From NCBI GenBank assembly GCA_949130495.1, contig OX422211.1, positions 444,052,219 to 444,116,218 of the forward strand: a stretch of DNA of 64,000 nt, read 5' to 3'. Below, in pieces: positions 34,374 to 45,875 of the stretch. The translations under genes and the position numbers were made by a program. The notes beneath the pieces are model-generated. The model was not told the origin of the DNA, did no database searches, and was given only the letters and a program-made list of their open reading frames with translations. The stretch's first letter is position 1, and the number at the start of each line of letters is the position of its first letter. This stretch comes from Sambucus nigra (Eukaryota; Streptophyta; Magnoliopsida; Dipsacales; Adoxaceae).

Positions 34374-35240
34374 TTACTGATAATATTTGTGCAGGTGTTC
34401 TGCATTCCATGCGTTCTTAAACTCCTCCCCCTCTAAAGTTTCTATTTTGTATGTCCTTGGTCGAACAATTTCCTTAACTCGATAGGGTCCATGCCAGTTG
34501 GCTTCCAGTTTGTTGTGCTTTAGAATCACCTTTTTTAGCACATAGTCTCCTTCTTTCAAGTCGCACTTCTTCACTCTCTTGTTGTAGAACAAAGCTGTTC
34601 GTTGCTGGTAAGCCGCATTTCTAATGGCTGTTTCTTCTCTAAACTCCTCGAGCATGTCCAAGTCTAACCTTCTCATTAAATCGCTGATAGGGGAATTGAA
34701 ATTTAGTATTCTGTGTGTTGGGAGACGTAATTCGACGGGTATAATAGCTTCACTTCCAAATGCCAGCATATATGGAGATCTCCCTGTTGTTGCCCGGGGA
34801 GTAGTTCGGTAAGCCCATAACACTGATTGTAGCTCATTGATCCAATTTGCTTTTAAATCGTTCAGTCTTTTTTTCAAACCATTCAGCAGCGTTCTATTTA
34901 TCACTTCAGTTTGTCCATTGCTGTGAGGATGGCCTGGTGCTGAGTGGATCTTCAAGATATTGGACTGATGATAATAGGCAGCAAACTCCTCGTTGTCAAA
35001 TTGTGTTCCATGGTCTTTGATAAAGGCATGAGGAAGACCATATCGACAAATGATGTTCTTCCAAATAAATTGGTACACCTTGTCGTATGTCATATCAATG
35101 AGAGGCTCAGCCTCAACCCATTTAGTAAAATAATCCATAGCAACCACGAGATACTTAAATCTTCCCCTGGTCGTCGGCAGTGGCCTAACCAAATATATTC
35201 CCCATATGGAAAATGGCCAAGGGGAAGTAATGGGTGTCAA
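34374..35240 (-). pseudogene. Tat integrase
   Basis: The integrase core is clear (FTKWVEAEPL, KDHGTQFDNEEF, HSNGQTEVINR, LWAYRTTPRATTG) and the C-terminal domain ends GPYRVKEIVRP...HLHKYYQ. The first catalytic Asp is lost: the codon at 35193-35195 reads TAT (Tyr) where the family has Asp (WGIDLVGPLP type), and the nearby Gly is Arg. The second Asp and the Glu remain. The zinc finger with Cys pair CDKC lies just upstream, across a TGA near 35259. Confidence 0.92.
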
Positions 35241-35258
35241 TAACGCTTGGGAAGTTCT

Positions 35259-36090
35259 TCAGATGGAGGAGAAGTGCTGACACTTGTCACATTTCTTAGC
35301 ATAGGCTATGCAATCAGCCCTCATCGTCGACCAGTAGTATCCTTGAGTCATCATTCTTTGCAAAAGAGTCCGACCTGCTACATGGGCTCCACAGGATCCT
35401 TCATGGACCTCTTCAATCAAATCTTTCACCTCGGTTGGATGCACACATCTTTGCAAACATGCTATAATTCCTCGTCTGTATAGAATACCATTAGTCAGTA
35501 CATAACGAGCAACCTTAAACTTCAGTTTCTTGGCTGCAAGTTTGTCAGTTGGTAATTCCCCTTTCTCAATATATGCCCTGATGGGATCCATCCATGATGA
35601 CCCTAAATCGAGGGTATTAAAGTTTATCATCAGATCTTCATCTATACTTCGACCAGCTAAAACTTCAATTAGGATTGTTCTTCGTAGCTCGGTATGAGTC
35701 GTCAATGCTAATCGAGCTAAGGCGTCTGCTCTTGCATTCTCCATTCTTGGTATTCTGACCAGCTGAATATCGATAAATTCTGACACTAATTCCTTTGCCT
35801 TTGCATGATATCTGATCATTAATTCTCCTTTAGCTGCATATACTCCCATCATTTGATTTATGACCAATTGCAAGTCACTGAAAACAATAACTTGTTCTGC
35901 CTCCATGGTTTTTGCCAAACTAAGACCTGCAATCATGGCTTCATATTCAGCCTCATTATTCGAAGCTTTGAATTAGAAACGTAGGGCGTATTCTATGTCG
36001 ACCTCATCCGGACTGTTCAAAACTATCCCTGTACCACATCCTGTAGTGCAGGATGAACCATCGACATACAGATTCCATATAGGCAACTCG
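35259..36090 (-). pseudogene. Tat second RNase H (aRH) and integrase zinc finger
   Basis: LYVDGSS near 36070, NNEAEYEA near 35950 and FSDLQLVINQM give the Asp, Glu and Asp of a second RNase H, characteristic of Tat elements. An in-frame TAA at about 35974 splits it. Further on, HxxxH-type and YAKKCDKCQ residues belong to the integrase zinc finger. The frame agrees with the integrase and RT parts. Confidence 0.88.
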
Positions 36091-36164
36091 TCTTCAAATT
36101 GCTGATCTGACAGAGTTCCTCGGTGGAAAATTTGCTGCTTCCTTTCACCATCTCCTGATATTTC

Positions 36165-36671
36165 TTACTGTTCGTCGATCATCTTTTCTTGCCCTTTTAC
36201 CAACCTAAGCTGGTCTGGGCTTGAATTTGATGATCCTGTAACATCCACAGGTTGATCAGCGAGCAACTTTTGGTCCTCGGGGGTATCAGGATAGGTGAAC
36301 TCTGCTATAAAATCTGCTATCGCTTGCCCTTTTAGCGATGATCTAGGTTCATAAACTATATCATATTCACCGAGTTCTATTGCCCAGCACATCAATCTTC
36401 TTGACTTTTCTGGTTTATAAAGGGCTTGCCTCAATGGCATATCAGTATATACTACTATGATATGAGCCTGGAAGTATGGCTTCATTCTTCTACTTGCCTC
36501 GATCAATGCTAGTGCTAATTTTTCCAGCCTTGGATATCTGATCGCTGCTCCTCGGAAGGCCTTACTTGTGTAGTAGATCGGTTTTTGTACTCCATTCTCC
36601 ATTCTTATCAATGCCGAACTAACTGCATTCTCAGACACTGCCAGATACAAGTATAATTTTTCTCCCATCAC
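36165..36671 (-). pseudogene. Tat RNase H (first, RT-linked)
   Basis: It contains LYLAVSENAVSSALIR, PIYYTSKAFRGA, YPRLEKLALALIEA and VYTDMPLRQ, the usual RT-linked RNase H landmarks. The catalytic first Asp is already replaced in many Tat elements; here LYLAVSE follows that pattern. Confidence 0.88.
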
Positions 36672-36704
36672 TGTCCTGGATCACAGTGGAGGTGCTCCCA
36701 AATA

Positions 36705-37816
36705 TTACTTCAAGTCTTGAAAAGCCTTCTCACATTCATCATTCCACTCAAAAGTTTTTCGGAGCATCTTGAAAAATGAGAGACATCGATCAGTTGCTCG
36801 CGATACAAATCTGTTGAGTGCTGCTACTCGTCCTGTAAGACTTTGCACCTCTTTCTTCGTCGTTGGGGATCGCAGCCCTAACAGAGCTTTAATCTTTTCA
36901 GGGTTAGCTTCAATGCCTCGCTGATTGACAATATATCCGAGAAACATGCCTTCTCGTACTCCAAATGTGCACTTCGTCGGATTCAACTTCATTTGATATT
37001 TATCTAGTTCATCAAAGGTCTGGCCTAAGTCAACTAGATGATCAACAACTTTCTTGCTCTTTGTCAGCATATTGTCAACATAGACTTCCATATTGCAACT
37101 GATTTGGTCTGCAAACACTTTGTTCATCAGCCGCTGATATGTTGCACCTGCATTTTTCAAACCAAAAGGCATAACATTATAACAATAAGTTCCCCTAGGG
37201 GTAATGAAAGAAGTACTCTCCCTGTCTTCAGGTTTCATTTTAATCTGATTGTAACCAGAATAAGCATCCATGAAGCTCAGCAGATCGTGTCTCGAGGTAG
37301 CATCCACTAGTTGATCAATTCGGGGCAACGGAAAGTGATCCTTTGGGCATGCTTTGTTGAGGTCAGTGAAGTCTACACACATCCTCCATTTGTTGTTCTT
37401 CTTTTTCACCATCACCACATTTGCTAACCAGTCTGGATATTTAACATCTTTAATAAAGCAAGCTTTCTGGAGCTTCTCGACTTCCTCCTGTATAGCCGAT
37501 TCTTCTCGGAAATGAATACTCTTCTTATCTGCTTCACAGGCTTGATCTCCTTATTCACATTGAGTTCGTGACATAAGAAATTTGGGTCTATCCCAGGCAT
37601 ATCCTCATGACTCCATGCAAAAGTTTGCTTTCTGCTTCTTAGTAAAGTTATCAATTCATGTTTTAGTGAGGCTTCCAACGACGAACCTACTTGAGTAGTT
37701 TGTTCAGGGTGCTCGTCGTCCAGGATGATGTTTTCAGTAGCTTCCACCACTTGACCCTTCACGAGTTGCGACTCATCTCTAGGATCCAATGTTTCAATTT
37801 TTGCACCTCCATCCAC
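36705..37816 (-). pseudogene. Tat reverse transcriptase
   Basis: RT blocks in order: WRMCVDFTDLNKACPKD, SFMDAYSGYNQI, YCYNVMPFGLKNAGATY, then VYVDNML where YVDDM is expected. The second catalytic Asp codon is AAT (Asn) at 37071-37073. Two compensating frameshifts bracket about 37505-37790, since the pieces 37424-37816 and 36705-37418 are in different frames while protease and RT share one. The enzyme cannot be active. Confidence 0.92.
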
Positions 37817-38363
37817 TTAATATGTGGTGGTATTTTTCCTTGATTCCTCCAGTTCCTCTTGCTCGACGGATGAATAATAGCATTCCCGAGCTACTTTCTG
37901 ATCGCCTTTCATAACTCCTACTCCAAAATTTGTTGGAAATTTTAGGCATTGATGTACCGTAGATGGTACCCGCCTCGAACTTCTTCAATCCTACTCTTCC
38001 CATGATGATATTATATGATGATTGAACATTCTTATCCATCACGAAGAAGAGTATTCTTTCTGTGCGACAAGCAGGCCACGTACCAATGAATATATCCAAT
38101 TTGATCGTCCCAAGTGGAAATACTTTCTCACTAGAAAAATCGAGGAGGGGTCTATGATAAGGCTCCAGTTGAGATAGCTTTAGATTTAAACTGTCGAAGC
38201 ACGAGTAGAACATGATGTCTGCCAAGCTACCATTGTCTACCAGTACTCTTGAAATTATTACCTCCTTCATCCTCATTTTGATCACCAATAGGTCATCATG
38301 AGGATATAGAACACATGTGAGGTCGTTCTTTGAGAAACCAATGACCAATTTCTCTTTGTTCAC
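37794..38363 (-). pseudogene. Tat protease
   Basis: VLVDNGSLADIMF is the retropepsin site (usually D-T-G-S) with Asn in place of Thr, followed by the YNIIMGRVGL flap/ILGR region. The frame is shared with the gag piece upstream (39149) and RT downstream. Confidence 0.85.
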
Positions 38364-40222
38364 CTTTCTCGGGTGATCCTCCTCAGCTAGATTTATTCGT
38401 TAAATGTATGAGGAAGCTTGAGCCTCACAGAGGTAAGCTTTTCTCTCGGAAGTAAGATCTCCTCCTCCTGCATCTCCACCTGTAATAACATTACAGTCAA
38501 ATGACCCAAAGCGTATTGAAAATACCTCTCGTTCTGGCTGCCTTGGTCTCTTGGGAAGATCAGGGTCATCTTCTAGATCAACTTCATGGTCTCTTTTCTT
38601 GTTCTCCTCTGCTCGACGAGGAGATCTAAACCTCTCTCTTTTTCGGTCATTGTTTCTTCTATCATTCCTTCGATCAACATACTTTGCCAGTTTTCCTCAT
38701 CTGATGAGTGTTTCAATCTCATTCTGAAGAGCTATGAAATTTTTGGTCATATGGCCATGATCTTTGTGAAACTCGCAATATTTTGCTTTATTTCTCCTGT
38801 CTGGGTCTGCCTTCATTTTCTCTGGCTAATTTAATTCCTCATTGTTCTTGATTTCTTCTAGAACATGGTTGATGTCTTTCTTCAAAGGAGTATAATTATC
38901 AAATTTCTTCAATACTTCCCATGACGACCTTGTTCTTGAGTGTTTGTCACTACCATTGTTCTTATACTCTTTCTTCTTAACTTTATCACCTTCCACCTTG
39001 GTTTCTTTGGCATCCATATTCTTCTTCACAGCCATAGCCTCCCCGACATTCATAATCTTGGTTGCTTTTCCCATCAGATCTGACATGGTTCTAGGTGGAT
39101 CTTTGGCTAAAGTGTAGTACAACTTGTTGGGCAGTAGTCCACTCATCAAGGCGGTAATCGCTGTCTTTTCCTCATAATCAATGACTTCGAGCTTCTCGTT
39201 ATTAAAACGAGTTATATAATCTCTATTACTTTCACCAGCTTTTTGTCAAACACTTAACAAATGCGCTACTCGTTTAACTGGCTTTGCCCCAAAATAGAAA
39301 TTCCCAATGAATAACTCGGCCAGTTGAAAGAAAGTTGAGATCTTTCCCCGAGGAAGGTTATTATACCATATTTGATCAGATCTGGTAAGAGTTCCCGAGA
39401 ATGCTCTGCATCTCATCTCATCTGGAACATTGTAGATGTCGGTTGCAGCTTGGTATTATTTTATATGAAGGTCAGGATCGGTCTTTCCATCATATTTGGG
39501 GGTCACAACAGGTGCTTTGAACTTTGATGGTGTTGGAAAATCTACAATGGCCTGGATAAAAGGTGTTCCTTGAACAAAAGTTCATTGTAGAGGGTTCTTG
39601 GCCTTAGCCATTTCCCCTAATCTATCCTCCAGCCTCTGAATAGAGCCTTTCCATGCATCGTTTCCCTCCTCGATCCTGTTGGTTCGAGCAACTGATCGCG
39701 TTGATGTGGCTTCCTGGGATCTATCTTGACGAGCAGCTGGTCGCGACTGGACAGATCCTTCCCTTAAGTCTGATGGTCGTCGAAAACTCCTAGATACGGC
39801 TCTAGGAGGACTTTTGCTCCTTCTAGTACCTAATCGATCAAAAGGAGTTACTCTGCTTAATCTTTCTAGCGCACTGGTCCTTTCTGGAGAGAGAGTTATA
39901 CGTTGTTCAGTATCTGTGGCTCATACCGACGAAGTTCGTCCAGGTTTATAAGAAAAATCTTCAGACTCCTCAGTACGATATGAATTGGTACGCCTAGTGC
40001 GTGAAGAAGGTAAATGGGTATTTCGTTGAATACTTCGCGATTCTAATGGGTTGGTGCACCGCCATGGAGGGTTCGTATGAGTTGTCGCATAGTTTCTTGC
40101 ATGACTGTCTGGCCCTAGGCCAGATTTGACATTATTCCAGCCAGATCTAGAATATTAGACGGAGCATATGGATTTGGAGGGCTTCCAGCATTTCGATTGC
40201 TGGGTTCTAGAATATCAGCCAT
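38364..40222 (-). pseudogene. Tat gag
   Basis: It starts at an ATG at 40222 (MADILEPSNRNAG) and shows capsid words such as DEMRCRAFSGTL and WYNNLPRGKIS in shifting frames. The intact stretch 38826-39149 covers GLLPNKLYYTL, and the Tat-type Cys-His box follows (KYCEFHKDHGHMTKNF). The final Cys of the box is Phe (about 38748). Several stops and at least two frameshifts are present. Confidence 0.82.
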
Positions 40223-40265
40223 TTGTGATGAATTGTTTTTGATGAAAAACGATATTACCAATCGC

Positions 40266-40284
40266 TTCCCATAGACGGCGCCAA
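40266..40284 (-). promoter_or_regulatory. Primer binding site
   Basis: The minus strand reads TTGGCGCCGTCTATGGGAA two bases after the LTR end (CATCAACA). Similar TGGCGCCGTCTGTGGGAA sites are common in Tat-like elements. The tRNA is not certain from sequence alone. Confidence 0.75.
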
Positions 40285-40286
40285 TC

Positions 40287-40839
40287 TGTTGATGTAAAAA
40301 AATTAGATTATATCTAATTATTTAATCACAGATAAATAAAATGAGACAAAGAGCTTTTAAAGTGGTTCAGCCTTATAAGAATGGCCTATGTCCACTATTT
40401 CTGTTATTGCTGAGTGTTTGGGAATTCTCGATTACAAGTTTTCTCAAGAAATTTCGGTCCCCTTACAATGAGGATAATACAATGTATTTATAGCCTTAAG
40501 GCTGTAATGTGAAAGGGTAATACATTTAATGCCCCTTAAGCGTATACATCTGTATGATAATAATAAGAATTTAATGCGCAGTCAAACTGTTGGTTATCCG
40601 GTTATTAATGCTTTGTCCGAGGTGCAGCTCGGACCGCCTAAGTTCCTCGGTACTCAAAAGTTCCTCGGAGAGTTCTTGTAGGTCGGAGCGGCTGAGTTGA
40701 TCAGGAAAGCAGAGATCCTCTTTACAGTATGGTTCCTCGGAGTCGAGGTGTTGTTTGTAAGTGTTTGTCATTGCCATGTAGATTGTCATGTGTCTTCACC
40801 CAATTAAGCCATGTCAGCAGACTAAATTTAGTATCAACA
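40287..40839 (-). repeat. 5' LTR of the Tat element, 553 bp
   Basis: It is the partner of 28585-29154. TATA box (minus strand CTATAAATAC) at about 40484-40493. Followed by GTTAG, matching the left target duplication. Confidence 0.95.
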
Positions 40840-40844
40840 GTTAG

Positions 40845-41240
40845 TAATAAATTTTAGAGACTTTTAAGATCGTACGAGTAGCGTTGCAGTGATGGGATCC
40901 AGTCACAATATCTGAGGATAGAGGTACTATAGATATCGAGGAATTTTGGTCGCAGTTTAACCGCATGTCCTTTCATCTGCTGTTCAAATAGAGATGCGAA
41001 GGAAGTTTTTGGACTTGTTAAGGGGGTCGGACAGTGGCCAATTATGAGGAATAATTTACTTATTTAGCGAACTTCGTAACTAATAAGGTATATATGAAGG
41101 AGAAAAGGGTTCTTAAATGTGAAGATGGACTCATGGGTAGAACTCGCCAGCAGTTATGGGGAAATCTGACTAGGACGACTAGTGCCGATGTCGTTAATGC
41201 CATTCTTTTACGCTATTAATATCATCAATTCCATATGAAG
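40845..41240 (+). pseudogene. gag remnant of the Tekay-like element, 3' piece
   Basis: It continues the gag interrupted at 28584. Words such as RRKFLDLLRGS, TVANYEE, FTYLANFV and KCEDGL in shifted frames match the order of a plant gypsy capsid (EFLxLxQG, VxxYE, FxxLxxF, FxxGL). Stops and frameshifts are frequent. Protein similarity ends near 41240. Confidence 0.6.
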
Positions 41241-42911
41241 AGGGCCAAGAGATTTGGAAAATCTAGTTAACAAGGCAAGACTTGGTGTATTTGTAAGAAT
41301 CGAGAACTTCTTTAAACCCTAATTTACCTATGACCTCGATTTAGACCCTTATAAGGTGTGTAAAACCAAAAGTCTTATAAACATGATAAAAACTAGGTTT
41401 AAAAACCAACAACTTTGTTATACCCCTTGAAGTTTTAATAAATTACAAAAGACTCCTGAAATTTTCAAAGTAAGATAACTTGAGATATATTTAATCCCTA
41501 AACCCCAACCTTGCATCAAATTAAACCTTAAGACCTCAACTAACATAAAATTTCAGATTAACCCTGGAAACTTTTTAAAATTATCAAAATACCCCTATGC
41601 TTTACAAAAAGTATACTTTTAGGGATATAAAAGAAAATATACAAACAATGAAGGACTAAATTCAAAACCTTCTTGAATTATATTTTAACCCCTGTCCACA
41701 TGTTGCCCCATATTAGCATAAGGAGTTAAAACCACATGGAAAACCCCATGAAACCATTTGCACCCCATTTACCCACAACTAAAACCTCACCTAAACTAAG
41801 CTCCAATCAAATCCTCACATGAAATAATATTAATACCCCTCGACCCAAGTAGTAAAAACTCACCCCACAGTTCAATTTCAAATCTCAATTCAGTTATTTT
41901 ATAATTTTATGGTTCATTTTCAATTCTAGTAATTTTTTGCATAGTTAATATAGTTAGAACCCTCATAATATGCAAACTTTTACATGTAAGATAGCCTAGG
42001 ATATGTAAAAACCAGTATGAATACCATTAAAGCTTGAGCTTTAATGGTGAAACTAAATATACTGCCTTAAACTTTGATTTGAAGCCAGGTATGACTTCAT
42101 TATAACCTAAGGATCTCGAGTGTAATGGTTAAAAGCCATGAATGTTCATGTAGAGCTCAATCTATTAAAAGTGTTTTTCGAACTCAAAACCTACAAATTC
42201 AAAATTCTTCATATACAGTCCATCATAATATTTGAAGCCAATCCATCATAATATTTAAAACCAAACTGCTCTCACATATAGCAGACACCAAACCCAATTC
42301 ATAAAAGACCTTTCCATACTCTAAAAATCCACGAAAGTCAGGTCAAATCTTCAGGAAAATACAGTTTTAGAACTTGAGGTATACTGAATGTCAATCCATA
42401 ACATTTATATATTTGGATTCCTCATGAAAAATTAGGTTAAGTTTGTTAAGGAATCATCTCAAATGGTATAAAAACGAAGCAGACAACCTCGATAAAAAAT
42501 TGAAGCCCTAAAAAGTCAAAATTGAGAGGTTGAAGATGAGGACTTTCTTCAGAAACCTTGACCACGCGTGAGAGGGCGCGTGGCCAATTAGGAAATTCTA
42601 ATTTTTTTCTCAAAATTTTTATTAAAATTTTCTGATCAAAATGGTATAAGATAAGACCATGTTTGGATATTCCTAGCTCAAGTTATGTAAAAACAATGTT
42701 TTTACTTAAAGAAACTTTTTCAAAATTACAAATTAACTCCTATCAATTTCCAACTTACGAGTTTGATCCCCAAACTTAGCCCATACATACATCAAACTTT
42801 TTAAGATAAAAACTCTCTTGCACCAAAGTTCAATAATAAGATTAAGTTCAATATTTTAAAGTTTCGAGATAATTACAAATAAGCCCCCCGAAACTTTAAA
42901 AAAGACAGTTG
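41241..42911. other. Unassigned AT-rich sequence
   Basis: There is no gene or element I can name. Repeated aaccc(c/t)tga..tttt phrases suggest decayed repeat DNA. A perfect short inverted repeat CCACGCG...CGCGTGG lies at 42562-42583. The right end (agttg) is the target duplication of the next element. Confidence 0.45.
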
Positions 42912-45862
42912 TGTGACACCCCGCCTAATTAAATACCGGGCGATCACTCCTTTATTAAATTAAAATCAAGGTGAAAAATTGGTTCATTCTTAGCATCACT
43001 ATCGAAAAATAACTTTTCCAATTTAAACACCCTAATTAATTAAGCTAAGTGTCAAAACCATTTTTAGACATTTCTTTCCAAATTGTATTTTTATGTAAAC
43101 CAACATTTAAATCTTTACATAATTCATTATTAAAGAATCACACCACAAATTATCCTGGAATATGTAATTCAAATAATTTAAACATTCAACAACTAAATCC
43201 CATCATTTAAAACTTAAAGTAAAACATCTAGACAATAATAAATCCCAAAGTGACAATACTCGAAATAAATGAATCATACTGTCCAATAAAACAACTAGAT
43301 AATGGAAATGGGCGACACATGCCCAACTGAATAAATATGATAAGAGTGGAATCAAATAAATGAAGTCGTCTAAGCAAGAGTCCTGCAACTCCCACCTAAG
43401 ATGCAGCGCGTTCCTTCCAAAGGATCCTAAGCAAGACGCCCCTGTGGCTGAACACCTGTAATACATACATATATATAGAAGAGAGAAAAGAAAATGGAAA
43501 CGGGTTAGAGCTCGGTTGTGAAAATGATTTAAAATTTGTTTAGCAAGTATTTAAAATGTTTACAGGCCAATGCAACAACATATTAGTGCGGCACTCCCTT
43601 GAGAAATTCTCACATCTCTTCTAATGTGCACGCCTATCGCACTAACCTTCCCAACTTTTTAACTTATCCTAGGTTACTCGTAAGATTTAAAACTGAACAA
43701 TTTAATTGTTTAAGAGGATACTTTCATTTGATCACAAAGTTCTCATTTAAACCTTATTTACTAATAAAGTTTCACATTATACTTTTCAAATCAAGTATTT
43801 TCAAATTGAAGTCATCATTCCTTTCTTACTTACCATAAACACAATAGGAAGTTCCAAATTTCCGAAATTCATATATATTAAGTACTCGTATAATATATAT
43901 TTTCTAACAGCACCCCACATAAAAATTATGGTGCGGACATACTCTGCTATGCAATTCCCGTATCAATCGTACTAAGGGAAATACAAGTTCGAAATCACTC
44001 TCGAAGTGCATTAATGCATACACAAACAATATTGAGGCGAAGCATAGTTTCCAAGTCCAAGAGGTCAGCACATACCCTCGCGTCTCTTAGGACCGTGACT
44101 ATCGATTCGATACCCTGTACCGAGGATTCCTATCTTCTAGGGTACGAGTCAATATCCACCTTGAAGGCCCATTCGAGATAAGACTGTCCCAGTGCGATAA
44201 CCTCAGGGATAGCAAGTAGCGCGGGCATGATTTTCACACGTATATAATATATGCATACACACAGTCATATAAATATACTACTTTTATCATATTAATTTAG
44301 GTTCATCTCACAACCCATAAATACGACATTTATCCTTATTTTCCCATTATTAGTTATCACGTATAACAGTTCGTCTCTAACTTTAATTTGAGGGATTATT
44401 CCAACTTACTACATAACATTCATGGACTCTATCCTCCTAAGTGTAAAATTCAGTAAGTATTCATCTATTTTCCACCGTAACTATCTTACGCGTCTCTCCC
44501 TTTAATACATAATCCTATCGTCCCTTATATATAAACACCCTAAAAATGCAAATCTCGTCTTACATTAAAGGTCTCATAATTATTAATAAGTCCTACTGGT
44601 CCTCTTTATCTCCCAAAATATTTTAATAAGGATGTCCAAATATTCTTACTCATTTAATTTGAATTTAACTATTTACAAAGGGGAAATATGAGTCTGCCAG
44701 AAGGGCTCGATCTATCGATGGTAGGGGCTCGATCGATCGATCAAGCAGGTATGGCGAATTCTGTACGAAATTAGTTACGGGTTCTACCAGCCAACCTCAT
44801 CCAAATCCAGATTTTTCACACCCAAACGCCCAAAAATTTGTACTACTAATAGTATAAACCCATATTATACAACTTTTACGTCAAGCATGCAAATATTCAT
44901 CAATAACTATTGATTAATAGGCCAGAAACTCATATTAATCTCAAGAACCCTAGAATTTCTTTAACCTTGTTCTAATCAATATTTTTCCAGAATTTCTTCT
45001 TCTAAAACATCATAAATTCGTGGTTCAATCTCTACATATGAAGGGGATTTCCAAATTTCCATTTATAACATTACTACATGAAATTTCCTATCTCCAACTT
45101 GGGTTTTCTTCCATGAAACTCATCCTAATCAACCCTAGACTAACATGAGTGATGCATTAACAAAAATAAGCAAGATAAATACTTGCCTGGAAATTTTAGA
45201 ATTCTGATTTGTTGACGATTTTGGTGTGGGTGCGTTCCCCGTCGCGCGATCTACGCGTTGGTGGTGGTGGCAGTGCAATCAGATGTATTTTCGGCCTAGA
45301 ACACCTTGGCAAGCTCTCTCCTTTCCTCTCCTATGGCCATCACTTGTCTTTGGTTGTGTTAACCCTAGAAGACAACCTTAGACATCTGATATAACCCTTG
45401 AAAATTCGTGGGTTTAATTACCCAAAAATGCAAAATGTCCAAAATGTCCTCCCGGGGTGCTGAATTGGCCTAAAAACGCCCCGAGACCCAAACTAAACCC
45501 CCGAGTACACGTTTCTGACTATCTCGACCCTTTTGGACATGTTGGCACACTCAAAACGACCATACGGATAACTTAAAAATATTTCACTTTTATTAATCAA
45601 CATTTATTTCTGACACGACACAGGCGCGTCTCGACTTAATTTCCAGAATTATCATTTATTCGCAAGTGAAATTTTTTATAAAATCAATCTCATATATTAC
45701 TATACTCATCCAGTAACATTCAACAAATTTCTAATAATTACTAACTCTCATCACGCTAGAAAATATTTAAAACAACTTTCCGGATTAAAATTAAATTAAT
45801 TTATCTCAATTTAATTTAATAAATCCCTAAATTTAAAAGCCATAAAAATACGGGGTATTACA
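42912..45862 (-). repeat. 3' LTR of the gag-protease element, 2951 bp
   Basis: The minus strand starts TGTAATACCCCG and ends GGGGTGTCACA. A GATCGATC array at 44708-44750 lies about 170-220 nt upstream (minus sense) of a TATATATAAG box at about 44523-44540. Confidence 0.95.
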
Positions 45863-45875
45863 TACTTCCCCCCTA
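45863..45875 (-). promoter_or_regulatory. Polypurine tract
   Basis: The minus strand reads TTTAGGGGGGAAGTA next to the LTR, preceded by GGGACGAAATTCC, a motif commonly found at the pol end of Tekay/Del elements. Confidence 0.88.

Larger units (their letters stand above)
28585..40839 (-). mobile_element. Tat-lineage Ty3/gypsy element with antisense gene module, 12,255 bp
   Basis: LTRs at 28585-29154 and 40287-40839 are flanked by perfect 5-bp duplications GTTAG. On the minus strand the order is primer site, gag, protease, RT, RNase H, second (aRH) RNase H, integrase. Two RNase H domains are a Tat hallmark. Between integrase and the 3' LTR lie a 41-bp tandem repeat array and, on the plus strand, two long intron-containing coding regions. 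Additional antisense ORFs are known from some Tat elements such as Grande. LTR comparison by eye gives about 33 substitutions in 552 positions (about 6%) and an 18-bp gap. It is nested in the gag of the Tekay-like element. Confidence 0.95.
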
